DNA of 64,000 nt, from the NCBI RefSeq assembly GCF_000758725.1, contig NZ_CP009428.1, positions 5,642,001 to 5,706,000 of the forward strand, written 5' to 3'. The DNA comes from Paenibacillus odorifer. Its GTDB lineage: Bacteria; Bacillota; Bacilli; Paenibacillales; Paenibacillaceae. Position numbers and translations under genes: made by a program. Position 1 is the stretch's first letter. Each line of letters begins with the position of its first letter. A model generated the notes under the pieces. The model did not search any database. It saw only the letters and a program-made list of their open reading frames with translations, and was not told the origin of the DNA. Shown one piece after another: positions 62,467 through 64,000 of the stretch.

Positions 62467-62922
62467 CTAAGAGATCATCACCTGAATATCCATCTCTCCA
62501 ACCCCATCCATCAACAACGGAATACTAAGCGCTTTACGAGGCATAAAAGACATGCTTTCCATCTTCATAATCTGAGGAGGACTTATATCCACCGAAACAC
62601 CTTGATTATATAGAATGGTACTGGCATTCCCACTGATCATATTGCTCAGCTCTGAAATCGCACTTTGACCCATCTCATCCATCTCGGTGATCACAAAGCC
62701 TCCCATCATAATCGATACCATTCGCAAGGCTACCTGCTCCGCGATACCAAATATAATATTTCCGCTCAGTTGGCCTGTCATCCCTACTTGAATCCATATA
62801 TGATTATCGATTAGTTCAATTTCTTTAATGCCTAAACTCCCCGTAGAAGGCGAGACCTGAATTACTTGTTCTATAACAGTCCGTGCAGACTCTAGAAACG
62901 GATTAATTACTTCTGCTTTCAT
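62467..62922 (-). CDS. cheX: CheX-like CheY-P phosphatase
   Basis: The 151 residues fit the CheC/CheX family: a glycine-rich strand GQLSGNIIFGI, MMGGFVITEMDEMGQSAISELSNMISGN with the catalytic E-x2-N motif (ELSN), and IPLLMDGVGEMDIQVMIS at the end. CheX dephosphorylates CheY-P in chemotaxis. Its single ELSN motif and length favour CheX over CheC. No other chemotaxis gene is nearby. SD GGGGGAG is upstream. Confidence 0.88.
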   Translation of the reverse strand: MKAEVINPFLESARTVIEQVIQVSPSTGSLGIKEIELIDNHIWIQVGMTGQLSGNIIFGIAEQVALRMVSIMMGGFVITEMDEMGQSAISELSNMISGNASTILYNQGVSVDISPPQIMKMESMSFMPRKALSIPLLMDGVGEMDIQVMIS

Positions 62923-63176
62923 GAATGTCTAGTCTCCCCCTTTATCGTGCTTTGGTCATATACCAAAAGTCCCAAGCAATATGGATATATTATACTTTAT
63001 ATATCGGCACAATTCAGCAAAAATTAATGCATATGTCGAATTCAAACCCAAGATAGTTTACGCAGCAACATTGCTCTGCCGGGTATTATCTCCTATAATT
63101 TAAACAAATGCCAACGTGGAACGTAAGATATTAACGCAATTACACATCCAATTCGATGGTCCAAAGGAGGTATTCC

Positions 63177-64000
63177 ATGAACATCAGCCAGCTGGAGACA
63201 CTAATAACAATTTCCAAAACGATGAGCTTTCGCAAGGCCGGAGAACTGCTTAATCTGACCCAACCAGCGGTTTCAGCACAGATTAAGAGCCTTGAAGAAG
63301 AGTTCAAGACTCAGCTGGTTGACCGAAACCAGCCTGTTACATTAACGGATAGAGGGACTGTCTTTCTGGAGCATGCGGAACAAATAGTGAGGATTGTCGA
63401 GGAACTTAAGGAACGGCTTGCAGATCTTGATGAAAATCCCCAAGGTCATATAGTTCTAGGCACAACTACCTCAATCGCCATTCAAATTTTACCGCGTATT
63501 CTATCTTATTTTAAAGACCAGTTCCCCCATATCAAAACATCAATTTCCTCTATGTCCTCATCACAAATTTATCAGCATGTCGAAAACGGCATTGTTGATG
63601 TCGGCATCGGTTATTTAATTGGACGTAGCCCGGGCATGTCTACTTCCATTTTGTATTATGATACCTTCGAACTGGTGGTCTCTCCCAGACACCCTCTCGC
63701 TCAAGTGAAGACCGCTGGGATAGAAGCCTTAAGCAAGACCCCGCTAATTCTGCTCTCACCAGATACAGTGGGCCGTAAATTTGCGGATGAGGTTCTGAAC
63801 AAACATGGCATTCAACCTCAGGTCATTATGGAGCTGACCAGCAGCGAGGAAGTGAAACGGATGGTCGAGCTCGATTTGGGCGCCGCCATTATTTCCAAGC
63901 AGTCAGTAACCGCTGAGGTTCGAGCCGGCACCCTCAAAATTGTGCCAATTATTGAGCTGGAAGTCACCCATCCTGTTGGCGTGATCACAAAATCAGGAAA
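63177..64000 (+). CDS. LysR-family regulator, cut by the window end
   Basis: SD AAAGGAGG lies 6 bases before the ATG at 63177. The frame is open to the window edge (274 codons). The N-terminus is the LysR winged helix (NISQLETLITISKTMSFRKAGELLNLTQPAVSAQIKSLEEEF). The effector domain follows (HIVLGTTTSIAIQILPRILSYFKDQFPH and ENGIVDVGIGYLIG). The last ~25 residues would lie outside the window. It is divergent from cheX, with about 250 bases between. Confidence 0.93.
   Translation, partial: MNISQLETLITISKTMSFRKAGELLNLTQPAVSAQIKSLEEEFKTQLVDRNQPVTLTDRGTVFLEHAEQIVRIVEELKERLADLDENPQGHIVLGTTTSIAIQILPRILSYFKDQFPHIKTSISSMSSSQIYQHVENGIVDVGIGYLIGRSPGMSTSILYYDTFELVVSPRHPLAQVKTAGIEALSKTPLILLSPDTVGRKFADEVLNKHGIQPQVIMELTSSEEVKRMVELDLGAAIISKQSVTAEVRAGTLKIVPIIELEVTHPVGVITKSG

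Noticed and set aside
1..64000. tRNA, rRNA, riboswitch or T-box genes
   Set aside because: I looked in the long gaps and leaders and saw no cloverleaf, conserved riboswitch core or T-box sequence, though a profile search could find divergent ones.

Overview
The window looks like a chromosomal segment of an endospore-forming Bacillota of the Paenibacillus type. This is inferred from the gene families present: a YhcN/YlaJ-type spore lipoprotein, two CgeB-like proteins, a YheC/YheD-type coat protein, a YjcZ-like small sporulation peptide, an LTA synthase, EcsAB, and a very large SLH-anchored glycoside hydrolase. Shine-Dalgarno sites are strong throughout (AGGAGG-like) and were used to correct many start codons. 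I saw no rRNA, tRNA, CRISPR array or insertion sequence.

Layout. 0-4.3 kb: a LacI-type regulator, then an amino-sugar operon (RpiR-type regulator, nagB, nagA). 4.4-6.7 kb: a Met/Gly-rich spore lipoprotein and a glycosyltransferase. 6.7-18.6 kb: one long minus-strand polysaccharide or spore-surface glycosylation cluster. It holds two CgeB-like proteins, two GT4 and two GT2 glycosyltransferases, a methyltransferase, and a nucleotide-sugar set (UDP-GlcNAc 2-epimerase, CapE-like dehydratase, RmlD-like reductase, Rmd-like reductase). A 12-copy 51-bp tandem repeat interrupts it. 18.8-26.4 kb: an AAA ATPase, a GT-C-like membrane protein with an LTA synthase, an ECF sigma/anti-sigma pair and a nucleoside deaminase. 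28-34.2 kb: two acetyltransferases, an unrecognised operon of four small proteins, an SpsI-like nucleotidyltransferase and three GT2 enzymes, two of them with Arg/Lys-rich N-termini. 34.8-41.7 kb: a 1562-residue repeat protein divergent from yheC-psd. 42.8-49.4 kb: gpmA, an AraC regulator, a MocR-type regulator divergent from a flavin-binding protein and an aminotransferase, and a YjcZ-like peptide. 50-57.8 kb: a roughly 2600-residue GH3-GH30-CBM-SLH surface enzyme. 58-64 kb: a DEAD helicase-ecsAB operon, an SDR, cheX and the start of a LysR regulator.

How the genes work together. Much of the window is about building or decorating cell and spore surfaces: nucleotide-sugar synthesis, many glycosyltransferases, spore-surface proteins, LTA-type polymer synthesis and an S-layer enzyme. 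A shared oddity links separate loci. Several of these proteins carry dense Arg/Lys tracts, and three carry a Gly-aromatic-x-x helical motif, which suggests a common spore-surface assembly scheme (inference).

The most unusual non-coding signal is a family of imperfect palindromes of fixed length, about 177 bp. Positions of the paired arms are constant (1, 51, 118-127, 164-177) even where the interior sequence differs. Copies sit in the long gene-free gaps near 27.3, 34.5, 41.9 and 49.6 kb, as single copies, a pair, or a tandem array with a period of about 211 bp. A second unusual point is the MocR-type regulator, which has Asn where the family normally has its PLP-binding Lys.
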